The translations under genes and the position numbers were made by a program. Under the pieces are notes generated by a model. It was not told the DNA's origin and made no database searches. It was given only the letters and a program-made list of their open reading frames with translations. From a virus: DNA of 60,479 nucleotides. Shown one piece after another: positions 7,096 through 16,077 of the stretch (position 1 is its first letter; each line of letters opens with the position of its first letter). Location: the IMG/VR virus record IMGVR_UViG_3300031569_000005, positions 1 through 60,479 of that record. One strand, 5' to 3'.

Positions 7096-7931
7096 GAGTT
7101 ACCTGTCTTTTTAAGTTCATTAATAAGTTCATGATAACGAAGTATTGTTAATACATCTTTATCTTCTACAATATGTTTCTTGCTAAGATTACTCAATAAT
7201 TTAGCAACTTCCGTAATTTTTATTCTAACAACTTTACTAGCAATTTTTGTAGTATTTTTTAACAAATCTCGTTGTAATTTTTTTGTTTCTAATATAATAT
7301 ATTTTTTTAACTTTTCTGAATTAGTTACATTATTAATATATTCCCTTAGAACTTGTTTTTGTTTTAATGATAAGGTAGAATACTTTTCATTAAATTTATC
7401 AATAATCATTTTTGATGCTAATATACGTATATCATTGTTTTCAGAAACTAATGTGGTCTTAGCCGTTGGCTTAACTTTTCTTTGTATATATTCTACTACT
7501 TGATATTTAGTTTCAATATAATCCTTAGGATCATCTGCTTGAGCATATTCAAATAATTTGTAAACTGAAGCGTGAATTTTATAATCATGTACTCGTGATT
7601 TAAAAAATTCTTCAATAACAAATTGAGATTTTATATTTTTTATTAAATTATATTTCTCACGTTTTAATTGAGATTCATTAATTTTTTGTCTAGCCGTAAT
7701 AACTGCATCTACAAATTCTATAGATTTTTCATTCATATTGAATGTCTCTTCTTTTAAAGATCTATAAAGTTTTAATTCTGTTGTTAATTCAGAATTTTTT
7801 GTAAAGTGTTTTTTGATAATATTTAATGCCGGTGAGTTCTTGTTAGACATAGTATCGCTTGCTACCTGTCTTACCAATAGTTCGAAAACTAATCCGGTAT
7901 TTTTTACTTTCGAGTGTTTTAATCCATTCAT
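7092..7931 (-). CDS. Conserved T4-like hypothetical protein next to the portal
   Basis: A basic, all-helical protein of 279 residues. The opening (LKHSKVKNTGLVFELLVRQV, then LNIIKKHF) resembles proteins that I recall beside portal and protease genes of marine T4-like phages, without known function. No catalytic motif is visible. It has its own ATATTTATT element upstream and a TAGGAT ribosome site, and it separates gp20 from the small head genes. A core or portal-associated assembly role is inferred from position. Confidence 0.72.
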   Translation of the reverse strand: MNGLKHSKVKNTGLVFELLVRQVASDTMSNKNSPALNIIKKHFTKNSELTTELKLYRSLKEETFNMNEKSIEFVDAVITARQKINESQLKREKYNLIKNIKSQFVIEEFFKSRVHDYKIHASVYKLFEYAQADDPKDYIETKYQVVEYIQRKVKPTAKTTLVSENNDIRILASKMIIDKFNEKYSTLSLKQKQVLREYINNVTNSEKLKKYIILETKKLQRDLLKNTTKIASKVVRIKITEVAKLLSNLSKKHIVEDKDVLTILRYHELINELKKTGNS

Positions 7932-7960
7932 TGAAGCATCCTAATAGTCTACATGTTTTA

Positions 7961-7969
7961 AATAAATAT
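7961..7969 (-). promoter_or_regulatory. Candidate late promoter element (ATATTTATT)
   Basis: Sense ATATTTATT, 29 bases before the ATG at 7931, in the 61-bp gap after the portal gene. One base differs from the ATATTTATA form. Confidence 0.42.
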
Positions 7970-7992
7970 GTATTGATCCGTAATTCATATCA

Positions 7993-9855
7993 TTATATTT
8001 CATTTAATTGATCTTCATCTAATAATGTACCATTATCATTATTGTTATCAACCTTATTTAATGATTCGTTTAATATTGTATTTTTTGGTGTTTGTTGTAA
8101 AGATGATATAAATGACTTGACCTCTAAACTTAAAGGATTAGTCTTTCTATATGTATGTTGTAACGGATTTTTATCAGTTGTAAAAGTACTACCCATATCT
8201 TTTGCTCCTAATGGATCTCTTCCTGCAACTGCCTTATCTAAATTAGTGCCTGGCTTCTTTGGAGCCCCTGGTCCTGCTACATGTTCTTGCTTTTCGCCCG
8301 GTAATAATTCTCCTCGTGTTGCAACGTGCATTGAAGCTATATCATGAGGTGTTCCAAAACTTAAATTAGTTTTTCTAGGATCATTACCTTCTGCTTTAAT
8401 TTGTTCTTTTCTAAAGTCTGATTTAAGATCTTGTATAACTAACTCTTGTTCTGACTCCCATTCATTAGGACTCATATTAAAGATATTCTCATAAATATAT
8501 TTTTCAGAGAATAATGTGCTGTCTTTCATACTAGTTGCTAATGCAATCTTATCATTAAATATTTCTACCTTTTGTTTTTCATACACTATACTTGGACTAG
8601 TTAAATCTAGTTTAAAATCTATTAATTCTTCATTCTTAAATCCTTGAGAATATAAATGTACAATTGCAATTTTTGTAAGTTCTGATACAAATATTTTCTG
8701 TATTCTTTCAATAGTTCTTGCAAATCTAACATCTTCTGCTGCTAATGTAGCTTTACCTTCAACTCCTTCATCATATCCTAAAAATGCTTTTGGAATTTTT
8801 AAAGCTGCCATTTGCTTGTTACGTAGATATTCAATATCTTCAATTTGTCCATCATTAGATAATCCAGGTAATGATTCTATAGATGTTCCTGACTCTCCAC
8901 CTCTTACTGGTAAATAATAATCTTCTAACATGTTTTCCATATTAAATTTAAGATTATATTCTCCGGTCTTTTCATCCATATATGGAATCTTTTTCATTTT
9001 ATCAATAATAGTTCTCATATGAGTATCTACTTCAGCCGGTGGTATATTACCTACATCAATTTTAAAAATTCTTCTCTCTGGTGCTCTCATTATTCTATTA
9101 ATAAGCATTGCATCTTCCATAAGAGTTAATTGTTTAAATATTTTTCTAGCTGGCTCAATCATCGACTTGCCATATGGTAAAAAATTGGTATCTGATAATA
9201 ATCTAAAATGTGCTATCTCATAATTATTAAATTCAGAAGAATTTTGACGGCCGCCAGATGAATATGCCATATGTGAACCTTCTAACGTAAATTTATATGC
9301 ATATGGATTTTTTTCATCATACCCTTCTTCTCTACGGACTTCATATGATGATAATGGAGTAACATTAACTATACCAATATCATCTTCAATATCTAAATGT
9401 AAATAAAAATCACCATATTTGCATGCATTCCTAATCCATGGCCATAAATTATAATCTATATTAAGTATATCATTAAATAAGTTTTTCAATACTTTTAAGA
9501 TTTCATCATTTTGTGTTGATATAGTTAATGTATCGCCTTCTGCATCTTTAACTGTACATTCATCTGCATATATATCTAATGCCGATGCCAATATTGGATC
9601 CATGTCCATTGCCTCATAATCAGAAAATAATTCTAATTTAGATTGATGGAAGTTCATTGTTTGATTATAACCACCATATCCGGATTGGCCTCTCTGTAAT
9701 CCTGAAAATCGATCGATATACGAATTTGATACTGCTCCGTCAGATTGTAATTTATTTGTATCAACTACTCGTAAACGATTCTTTGAAATTCGTCTTACTA
9801 TTACGTTAGTTGAAAAGAGGCGACCTAATCGAGCTCTTAATGATGTATTTGCCAT
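7993..9855 (-). CDS. 20: Portal vertex protein, T4 gp20 family
   Basis: The dodecameric portal at the head vertex, through which DNA is packaged and ejected. At 620 residues it is slightly longer than T4 gp20 (524). Typical segments are SDYEAMDMDPILASALDIYA (about 77-96), the ENMLEDYYLPVRGGESGTSI block, and IEDIEYLRNKQMAALKIPKA before the crown. The C-terminal ~120 residues are polar and Pro/Asn-rich. An ATATTTATA element lies 17 bases upstream of the ATG. It directly follows the large terminase gene; in T4 the sheath and tube genes sit in between. Confidence 0.95.
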   Translation of the reverse strand: MANTSLRARLGRLFSTNVIVRRISKNRLRVVDTNKLQSDGAVSNSYIDRFSGLQRGQSGYGGYNQTMNFHQSKLELFSDYEAMDMDPILASALDIYADECTVKDAEGDTLTISTQNDEILKVLKNLFNDILNIDYNLWPWIRNACKYGDFYLHLDIEDDIGIVNVTPLSSYEVRREEGYDEKNPYAYKFTLEGSHMAYSSGGRQNSSEFNNYEIAHFRLLSDTNFLPYGKSMIEPARKIFKQLTLMEDAMLINRIMRAPERRIFKIDVGNIPPAEVDTHMRTIIDKMKKIPYMDEKTGEYNLKFNMENMLEDYYLPVRGGESGTSIESLPGLSNDGQIEDIEYLRNKQMAALKIPKAFLGYDEGVEGKATLAAEDVRFARTIERIQKIFVSELTKIAIVHLYSQGFKNEELIDFKLDLTSPSIVYEKQKVEIFNDKIALATSMKDSTLFSEKYIYENIFNMSPNEWESEQELVIQDLKSDFRKEQIKAEGNDPRKTNLSFGTPHDIASMHVATRGELLPGEKQEHVAGPGAPKKPGTNLDKAVAGRDPLGAKDMGSTFTTDKNPLQHTYRKTNPLSLEVKSFISSLQQTPKNTILNESLNKVDNNNDNGTLLDEDQLNEI

Positions 9856-9872
9856 ATCAATTTTTCTTTTTA

Positions 9873-9881
9873 TATAAATAT
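9873..9881 (-). promoter_or_regulatory. Candidate late promoter element before the portal gene
   Basis: Sense ATATTTATA followed by TAAAAAG, 17 bases before the portal ATG at 9855, in the 30-bp gap after the terminase gene. Confidence 0.5.
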
Positions 9882-9885
9882 CTTG

Positions 9886-11460
9886 TTAATCTAAAAGCCA
9901 ATTTAGATCTTCCTTGTCCTTACCAGCTTGCATCTGCCATGTATTATTTTGATTACCATTGCCGGTGTACATTCCACTAGACTTGCCTAAATGGCCTATT
10001 GCCTTTCTAGAAAGATCCATACCCTGTTGATGCAGCCTTAATGCAGTATCCCGTACCCATAGTGCAATTCCAAATGCCATAATTAAATCATCATTATAAC
10101 CTCTTTGTGCCTCTGCCCTCTGACCATTCCATATAAATACATATAACTCATCAATCAAACGTTTACTTCGTATGATTGGAGATTTTTCTCTAAAATATGT
10201 TTCTATCTTTGATATGATTAAAGGTCTAGTACGTGATGTTGTAGAAAATCCTGGTACTTTTTGTGATTTATTTTTTAAATCATAATTTTTAGCTAAATGG
10301 ACGTCCTCATCTATATATGCATCTTGTTTGTAAGAATAATATAAATTTTCATATCCTTTATCAATTGCAATCTGTAGTACTGCCCATCCTATATTAGCAT
10401 TTTCAATTACTAGTAAAGCATTATTCCATTCTGTTGCAATTGTAACTAACATGTTACCATATTCAGTAGTACCTATTTTTCCTTTATATTCTGCTACTTG
10501 AGTCATTGATTCTATTTCTAGAACATGGAATGCTGAATAATCTGCTCCGTCGCCTCTAGCAACATCAGCTACTATTGCATATGCTTTAGTATAATTTGGA
10601 TAATCCCATAACCAATAGTTTCCATCAAAGCCTCGTTTTTCTTTTGGCTCTTGTATATATGTTTGTTCATACCATTGTATAATAGGGCCGTCTACTACTG
10701 TATGGCCGGATGATATAAAGTCGCAGTCACATTCTTGTGATGCTGCTTTTTCTCCTAACAATTGAGTTTGCTCATCTCTCCAAACTTGATCTCGTTCTGG
10801 GTGTACTGTCCAATGTAATTTAACTGCATTAAATCTTCCTCCGGACATAGCATCATTCCATGTTTTATGAAATAAATTTCCAGTACCGTTAGGAGTAGAT
10901 AACATTATAGCTCCTCCACCAGTTGCCAATGTTTGTTGTGCTGCTGTCCATATTTCATCTATACGATCTATAAATGCAGCCTCATCCATTACCAATAATG
11001 ATAATGCTTCCGACCTACCAGCATCTCCTTTTGAAGATATTGCTTTGATCTGCGAACCATTTTTAAATCTTAATGAAAGTTTATTATCTTCTACACTTTT
11101 ACCTTTTAACCAGCTAGGCAGGTTATCGTGCATTACTCTTACTTTTGTTACTAAGTTTTTTGCTACATCTTGTTTGGTTGCAATAACCAAAACATTGTAA
11201 TCTGATTTAAATAACATACACCATAATGCATAACCTGCAGATAATGTCGATATACCTAATTGCCTAGATTTTAATATTATATTATATCTATGATCTTTTA
11301 AATCAGTTAATGTATCTTCTTGGAATGGGTATAAGTTGAAAAACATCTTACCTTTAGTAGGATGTTGTATGATACAATACTTACGCATAAAATGTACAGG
11401 GTCAACTGCACATCGTTTGTATTCTTCTTTTACTATTTCTTTAAGGGATTTCTGTGTCAT
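9886..11460 (-). CDS. 17: Terminase large subunit, T4 gp17 family
   Basis: The DNA-packaging motor with ATPase and headful nuclease domains, 524 residues. A deviant Walker A, KSRQLGIST (64-72), lacks the canonical Lys of GKT, as in other marine T4-like terminases. Walker B is LLVMDEAAF (155-163), followed by the motif III region (MLSTPNGTGN). The C-terminal RNase H-like nuclease begins at VADVARGDGADYSAF and ends in NDDLIMAFGIALW. It is shorter than T4 gp17 (610). No clear Shine-Dalgarno sequence precedes the ATG. The small terminase gp16 is not recognisable; a small gene upstream may fill that role. Confidence 0.96.
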   Translation of the reverse strand: MTQKSLKEIVKEEYKRCAVDPVHFMRKYCIIQHPTKGKMFFNLYPFQEDTLTDLKDHRYNIILKSRQLGISTLSAGYALWCMLFKSDYNVLVIATKQDVAKNLVTKVRVMHDNLPSWLKGKSVEDNKLSLRFKNGSQIKAISSKGDAGRSEALSLLVMDEAAFIDRIDEIWTAAQQTLATGGGAIMLSTPNGTGNLFHKTWNDAMSGGRFNAVKLHWTVHPERDQVWRDEQTQLLGEKAASQECDCDFISSGHTVVDGPIIQWYEQTYIQEPKEKRGFDGNYWLWDYPNYTKAYAIVADVARGDGADYSAFHVLEIESMTQVAEYKGKIGTTEYGNMLVTIATEWNNALLVIENANIGWAVLQIAIDKGYENLYYSYKQDAYIDEDVHLAKNYDLKNKSQKVPGFSTTSRTRPLIISKIETYFREKSPIIRSKRLIDELYVFIWNGQRAEAQRGYNDDLIMAFGIALWVRDTALRLHQQGMDLSRKAIGHLGKSSGMYTGNGNQNNTWQMQAGKDKEDLNWLLD

Positions 11461-11480
11461 TTAATTAAATATATAAAAAA

Positions 11481-11891
11481 TTATAACACAATCAAAATAA
11501 TTAGAAGGATAATTCCACCACTTCCTAATCCAAATAAATTTCGTTGTTTTTTATAATGTTTTGTCTCATCTTTAGCAACCAGTATTTGGCCATCTTTTAA
11601 TTTTATAACTTCCGTAATAACATCCATTTCACTTTGAAAGTTTGATTCTTTTTGTTTATAAGATGATATAATAGTATCTTTTATTGATAATTGTTTTTCT
11701 AATGTTTTATGTATTTGACGTTCTATAACTATCTGTTCTTTTGCAAGATCTCCGATTTCCAAATCTTGTATTACTTTATGCATTAGCCACTTACTAACAC
11801 AGATTATTGAATCACTTTGAATATCTGTCTGAGAGATACTTGTTGATGTCAGTGACAGTATAAGTATTAATATGTTTAATTTTTTTAGCAT
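11481..11891 (-). CDS. Exported, C-terminally anchored protein, possible spanin component
   Basis: A protein of 136 residues with a signal peptide (MLKKLNILILILSLTSTSIS, cleavage probably near SISQ, a common flavobacterial pattern). A coiled-coil body follows, and a C-terminal membrane helix (GSGGIILLIILIVL). No lipobox cysteine is visible near the signal peptide. It overlaps the preceding membrane/coiled-coil gene by about 80 bases in another frame, the arrangement used by Rz/Rz1 spanin pairs. Together they may disrupt the outer membrane at lysis; this is inferred from topology and overlap only. Confidence 0.6.
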   Translation of the reverse strand: MLKKLNILILILSLTSTSISQTDIQSDSIICVSKWLMHKVIQDLEIGDLAKEQIVIERQIHKTLEKQLSIKDTIISSYKQKESNFQSEMDVITEVIKLKDGQILVAKDETKHYKKQRNLFGLGSGGIILLIILIVL

Positions 11892-12165
11892 ATTTCTTTT
11901 TTAATTTGTAAATTTGATTTGATTTATTAACTAGACTGGATTGTAACAAATCTAAAGAATCATTTAAGTTATGTATATTATTATCTAATGAATCTCGTTC
12001 ATGTTTGTATTCTACAACTGTATTAGCTAAGCTATCAATTTGTGATTGCAATATTTGTTCTCTTAATTCAAATGTATTATTTTCATTTTTATAAAAGTAT
12101 GTATATGCAATAAATAAAACAATCCCAAGTGTTATAATAGAATATATATTTGGTTTAGTGTTCAT
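11812..12165 (-). CDS. Rz-like (i-spanin-type) membrane protein
   Basis: A protein of 117 residues with one N-terminal membrane helix (about 8-26) followed by a long periplasmic-type coiled coil with repeated DSL heptads (QSQIDSLANTV, ERDSLDNN, NDSLDLLQS). The C-terminus (TVTDINKYLSDRYSK) resembles small Bacteroidota phage proteins that I recall as Rz-like. Its 3' end overlaps the start of the next exported protein. The overlap and topology fit an inner-membrane spanin subunit, not proven. Confidence 0.6.
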   Translation of the reverse strand: MNTKPNIYSIITLGIVLFIAYTYFYKNENNTFELREQILQSQIDSLANTVVEYKHERDSLDNNIHNLNDSLDLLQSSLVNKSNQIYKLKKKYAKKIKHINTYTVTDINKYLSDRYSK

Positions 12166-12424
12166 TATTTATTATATTATTTAAAACTTTATTAATATGT
12201 TCTTTTAATTGTAGTTCAACATCTTTTTCTAAACTTAAAGTTGCATCATCTAATTTCTTATTAATCAAAACTTTATCTTTACCTAATTTTTTTAACATTT
12301 GTATAGCTTTAGACTTAGATATATCATCTCCGGCATTTTTCCATGCAGTTAATTGTAATTGTATATCTTTTACAACATTATCGAGCTCTTTGCCCATTTT
12401 TGTTATTTCTGCTTTAGTTGCCAT
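12155..12424 (-). CDS. Unknown small helical protein (possible small-terminase position)
   Basis: A helical, highly charged protein of 89 residues with no recognised motif. Both ends overlap neighbours by about 11 bases, so it belongs to a tightly coupled set running towards the terminase gene. In T4 the small terminase gp16 lies just before gp17, and a short helical protein is the right kind of candidate. I see no sequence evidence for that identity. Confidence 0.62.
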   Translation of the reverse strand: MATKAEITKMGKELDNVVKDIQLQLTAWKNAGDDISKSKAIQMLKKLGKDKVLINKKLDDATLSLEKDVELQLKEHINKVLNNIINNEH

Positions 12425-13052
12425 TTTTAGATTCCAAATTATTTAAAATTTCTTCTTTTAAAGATTGATAATCACTATCAATTTTTTTCATATATGCTGA
12501 AACATCTATGTCTTCACTTCTACCATCAGCATTTTGCCAATACGTTTCTGTAACAGCTTTTTTTAATTCTTCAACTTCTTTATCAACATCCGACATCCAT
12601 GATTTGGCATTTGCTAACATTTTCTTTCTGGAATAATCTTCCCATGCTTCTTTGCCTTGTGCTTTAATTAATGTCTCTTCTTTAATTACACATGAAAAAC
12701 ATTTTTTATGTATAAAGTACATTTTCAAATTTAAATGTTCTTCATCTACATCTTTCATTTTTTGGTCACATGTTGGGCATGTCTTAGGAACATTTAATAT
12801 TTCATTAATTTCTTCACGTACACTATTCGCAGGAACTTTTGATCGGAATCCATCAAATTGAGTTATTTTCCATACGGTGCCTGATTTTGGATCAGTCTCT
12901 TCCCATATATCGCCTATCTCATGTTTTTCATTTCGTTTAGCAGTTGCTGCCGCATCTGAAAATCCATGAGTTTTTCTAGTTTGTGATTTATGTGTACCAT
13001 CGATCATCTGTCTAACCGCTTTTACATTTTGTAACTTGTCTTCTGCTGCCAT
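12414..13052 (-). CDS. Zinc-finger-like conserved T4-like protein of unknown function
   Basis: A protein of 212 residues. The N-terminal half carries a conserved block (GDIWEETDPKSGTVWKITQF) that I recall from hypothetical proteins near the terminase in marine T4-like phages. The middle has a probable zinc site: CPTC (about 92-95) and the pair HKKCFSC about 25 residues later. The C-terminus is helical and charged. It sits two genes upstream of gp17. Role unknown; DNA or packaging association is possible. Confidence 0.68.
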   Translation of the reverse strand: MAAEDKLQNVKAVRQMIDGTHKSQTRKTHGFSDAAATAKRNEKHEIGDIWEETDPKSGTVWKITQFDGFRSKVPANSVREEINEILNVPKTCPTCDQKMKDVDEEHLNLKMYFIHKKCFSCVIKEETLIKAQGKEAWEDYSRKKMLANAKSWMSDVDKEVEELKKAVTETYWQNADGRSEDIDVSAYMKKIDSDYQSLKEEILNNLESKNGN

Positions 13053-13058
13053 ACTATT

Positions 13059-13556
13059 TTATTTTAAAGCTTTTTTCAATTTAGCAATAAATGTTGCATC
13101 ATTACCTTTTATATCTAATCCGCTTACTAAGTTAATAACTAATTCTTGTTGTTGTTGAGCACTTTTACCCTTCATCTTAGATTTGAATTCATCTGTAAAT
13201 TGTCCCATTCTCATATCAACTCTACCCGGTACTGCTTCATTAACTGACTCATCTGTAGTTTCAGCTGATGCTTTAGATAAATCTCTACTTACTTTAGCTT
13301 TAATTGAATCAAAATCTGCAGATGTTATTCCTACATTTTGTAATAATGCTGTAAGTAAATTAATTTTTTGAGACCTAGGTAATTTAGATACTTTAGATAC
13401 ATCTACTTTTTTTAATCCACGATTCAACTCACTTCTTCCACCACCTAATTTAGATGATACGGCTGAGCCTACTCTTGATGTAAACGACTCTGGAGCCTCT
13501 ATTAATCTTTTTATAAGTTGTTTACGTATCACTTCACGTAATTTTATTTCTTTCAT
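13059..13556 (-). CDS. Unknown protein with capsid-targeting-like N-terminus
   Basis: A protein of 165 residues, not recognised. The first 20 residues (MKEIKLREVIRKQLIKRLIE) form a basic amphipathic helix ending in L-I-E followed by AP. This fits the (L/I)-x-E rule of the prohead protease and closely resembles the KLHE|AP of the small gene at 4826. The body is Ser/Lys-rich and helical with DLSKASAETTDESVNEA in the middle. AAAAGGAAT precedes the ATG, with an ATATTTATA element 23 bases upstream. A packaged internal head protein is the best guess. Confidence 0.66.
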   Translation of the reverse strand: MKEIKLREVIRKQLIKRLIEAPESFTSRVGSAVSSKLGGGRSELNRGLKKVDVSKVSKLPRSQKINLLTALLQNVGITSADFDSIKAKVSRDLSKASAETTDESVNEAVPGRVDMRMGQFTDEFKSKMKGKSAQQQQELVINLVSGLDIKGNDATFIAKLKKALK

Positions 13557-13579
13557 AATATTCCTTTTAATCTATTTAA

Positions 13580-13588
13580 TATAAATAT
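13580..13588 (-). promoter_or_regulatory. Candidate late promoter element
   Basis: Sense ATATTTATA followed by TTAAATAG, 23 bases before the ATG at 13556, in the 39-bp gap after the nucleotidyltransferase fusion gene. Confidence 0.45.
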
Positions 13589-13595
13589 ACTAAAC

Positions 13596-16013
13596 TTATT
13601 TAGTAAATCCTTTATCCATTGCAAAGTTTGCTCTACTAAATTCTAGCCTATCAACTAGTTTAACTCCATTGCCAATACGATCAACTGCTACATAGCCTTC
13701 TGGCGCAGTAACTTTAAGACCACCCTTACCATCATCCACAAAATGTTTTGTTGTATATATAGCGGAATTATATTTATTTACAAATATCATTTTTGCATCT
13801 GCAAATAATTTTGATACTTTAAATAAATTGATAATGTCTTGTTTTCTAAATTCTATATTAGCTCTTTGTTGTTGTCCTGCCAAAGTTGCTCTTTCTTTAC
13901 CTTTAACCGATTTTAATTTTTCTATCTTTTTATTAATTTTTCCTTGTGCCCATTCTACAAATGATTCATATGATTTTTCTGGATTTTCTAAAAATCTATT
14001 TGTTTTTATTTCACTATTAACATATACATTTAATAATGCTGACGGTAATTCATCATAATTAACTTTTATAGAATCTGCTTGTTTAATTTTATTTAAAACT
14101 TGTTTGGCCTCATCATTGGTTAATAACACTGTACCTGTTGTATCTTTAAAAAATGCATCATCATACCATACATTTGGATTTTCACGCAATCCACTCACAT
14201 CTGCTCCAAAGGATGCACCACTTTGTAAATCTTTATAAGTTGTATGAAATACAATTCCAATTCTTGACCTTGCAATACGCTTTCCTAACTCTGAATCTGT
14301 ATCTACTGCATATGTAATAGTATTAGGCTTGAACACATAATGTTTTTTTCCATCAATTGATTGTGTTTTAAGAGATTGTTTATCAAACATAAAATCGCCT
14401 TGGAGAATATTTTTTATACCTAATGTTGGGAAGTATTCTAAAGCTTCTAATAATTTTTTTGCTAATCCTGGAGCTTGGCCATGATTACGTTCTATATCTT
14501 CTTTTGTGTAGTTAATCTTAGGTTCTTTATTAAAGACGGACTTTGTTCCTACAAAGAATTTACCATTGTCAGGATTGATGCCAGTAAAGATAGCAGGTGC
14601 TCCATCCCATTTAACAGATGTATTAACTTTTGCATTAGAATTGCCCTTTAAATTCCTAATAAGTTCTAATAAAAATGATTTGGCTAATTTATATCCCTGT
14701 GCACCTTGAGTGATTAATAATTCTTCTAAATGAGTTAAATGTGTATTTGCAGATGCTTCTGTTAAAATATTTTCTTGTACAGGTATTAATCTAAATTTAA
14801 ATGCTGGACGACCATTTATTAATAAATCTCCTTTTTCATTTTTAGTTATAGATTTAACAACTACTTTTTTATTTTTAAATTTGCCCATTAATACAGTATC
14901 ACCAATGTTAACTGGAACTGATATATCTTCCATTATGGATGACCACCACTCTTTTGTTAATAGTTGTTCTTGTACTAACGCCTCCGGTTTCATTGGATCA
15001 TTTTTTGTACTATCGATTGCATCCTCTGCTCCTAAGAAATCTAAAAAGTTATAACCAACATTAGTTGCAATATTTTTTATGTAATTCTGCCACTTTTTAT
15101 ATGCAGGCTTACCTTTTATATTACCGGTATAATCTGTTCCAGACATTGATGTTCCTGCCTGCCCTACTGGAAAATATGAGACACCTAATGGTGGGCCATC
15201 CGGAAAATTAGTATTTCCTAGTTCTGACATGCCACCATCCATGATATAATTTAATACTGAATATCCTAATGATTCGGCCATTTTTTTAGATGATTGTTCA
15301 TATGCAGTTTGACTTCCATAAAAATATCTAGGGCCATCATCTACATCAGTATTACTTCCAGCCGATGTTAATGATACTTCATTGATAGGATATTTCAATA
15401 AAAAATTACCTATAGTTTCTTCTTGTAAATTTTTAAATTTATCTAATACCATTTGATGTATTGGCTTATTATAAAATTTCATTATGTCTTTAAACATAGT
15501 TGCATCTGCATTTGCCAATGATTGTCTTAATGTTGTTCCGGACATTTCTCCTATGCCAGGAACCTTTAATGAAACATGAGGTGCAATTAATGTATATGCC
15601 CCATCTTTATAACCTACATCTGCTACACCTTTCCATGGTCTGAAAAATTTGCCTCCTAATCGTTTTGCATCTTTCTCTCCTACCATGAATACCGCTGCAG
15701 TTGTCTCTGGATCAAAGTCCTTTAATAATTCAACGGATTGATATGGATTGCGAACTTGTACAACATTTTTAATGCCGTGTTTATTAATTATAGATTGTTT
15801 CTCTTTGAAGTTTAATGGCGACTTAGGTAATTTTACTTTGTCTGATGTTACTACAAATGTATTTGCCTTACCAAACTTTTTTGCTAACCAATTATAGGTT
15901 TGCACATGATGTGGACCCATTGGTTGAAACCTGCCTGGAAATATTGCAATTACAGTTTTTATCTTTTGTTCTGTTATCAATTGTTCTGCTATCCAAGTTC
16001 CTAGGTTGTTCAT
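13596..16013 (-). CDS. Fusion: NMNAT-like nucleotidyltransferase + KWDG (ligase-like, DUF6267-type) domain
   Basis: An 805-residue two-headed enzyme. Residues 20-190 are a cytidylyltransferase/NMNAT-type domain with FPGRFQPMGPHH (25-36, a variant of the HxGH motif keeping the last His) and MSGTTLR (157-163, the ISSTxxR motif). Residues ~360-410 form a small beta domain (GDTVLMGKFKNKKVVVK). From 420 on lies a domain with KWDGAPA (468-474), the KxDG lysine-adenylation motif of nucleic-acid ligases, and LQGDFMF. I recall a free-standing version in marine T4-like phages. The linker carries NILTE|A at 415-420, a plausible gp21 site, and the N-terminus has LITE|Q. Substrates are unknown. A host-like promoter lies upstream. 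Confidence 0.8.
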   Translation of the reverse strand: MNNLGTWIAEQLITEQKIKTVIAIFPGRFQPMGPHHVQTYNWLAKKFGKANTFVVTSDKVKLPKSPLNFKEKQSIINKHGIKNVVQVRNPYQSVELLKDFDPETTAAVFMVGEKDAKRLGGKFFRPWKGVADVGYKDGAYTLIAPHVSLKVPGIGEMSGTTLRQSLANADATMFKDIMKFYNKPIHQMVLDKFKNLQEETIGNFLLKYPINEVSLTSAGSNTDVDDGPRYFYGSQTAYEQSSKKMAESLGYSVLNYIMDGGMSELGNTNFPDGPPLGVSYFPVGQAGTSMSGTDYTGNIKGKPAYKKWQNYIKNIATNVGYNFLDFLGAEDAIDSTKNDPMKPEALVQEQLLTKEWWSSIMEDISVPVNIGDTVLMGKFKNKKVVVKSITKNEKGDLLINGRPAFKFRLIPVQENILTEASANTHLTHLEELLITQGAQGYKLAKSFLLELIRNLKGNSNAKVNTSVKWDGAPAIFTGINPDNGKFFVGTKSVFNKEPKINYTKEDIERNHGQAPGLAKKLLEALEYFPTLGIKNILQGDFMFDKQSLKTQSIDGKKHYVFKPNTITYAVDTDSELGKRIARSRIGIVFHTTYKDLQSGASFGADVSGLRENPNVWYDDAFFKDTTGTVLLTNDEAKQVLNKIKQADSIKVNYDELPSALLNVYVNSEIKTNRFLENPEKSYESFVEWAQGKINKKIEKLKSVKGKERATLAGQQQRANIEFRKQDIINLFKVSKLFADAKMIFVNKYNSAIYTTKHFVDDGKGGLKVTAPEGYVAVDRIGNGVKLVDRLEFSRANFAMDKGFTK

Positions 16014-16028
16014 AATTTCTTTGTTTAT

Positions 16029-16060
16029 TAAAGATAAGAAAAAAATCTCACGATTCCTAA
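16029..16060 (-). promoter_or_regulatory. Host-like promoter, TTAGGAATCGTGAG type
   Basis: Sense TTAG at 16060-16057, 20 bases, then TATCTTTA at 16036-16029, 15 bases before the ATG at 16013. The spacer starts with GAATCGTGAG, identical to the promoter at 60355-60386 over 44 kb away. TTAG replaces the usual TTTG. Confidence 0.65.
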
Positions 16061-16068
16061 TCTTTTTA

Positions 16069-16077
16069 TATAAATAT
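16069..16077 (-). promoter_or_regulatory. Candidate late promoter element upstream of the nucleotidyltransferase fusion
   Basis: Sense ATATTTATA followed by TAAAAAG, abutting the stop of the giant fibre gene and 55 bases before the ATG at 16013. The host-like promoter lies between it and the gene, so this gene may be transcribed both early and late. Confidence 0.45.

Noticed and set aside
12155-12424. Small terminase gp16
   Set aside because: Only position and helical character support it; no sequence feature does.
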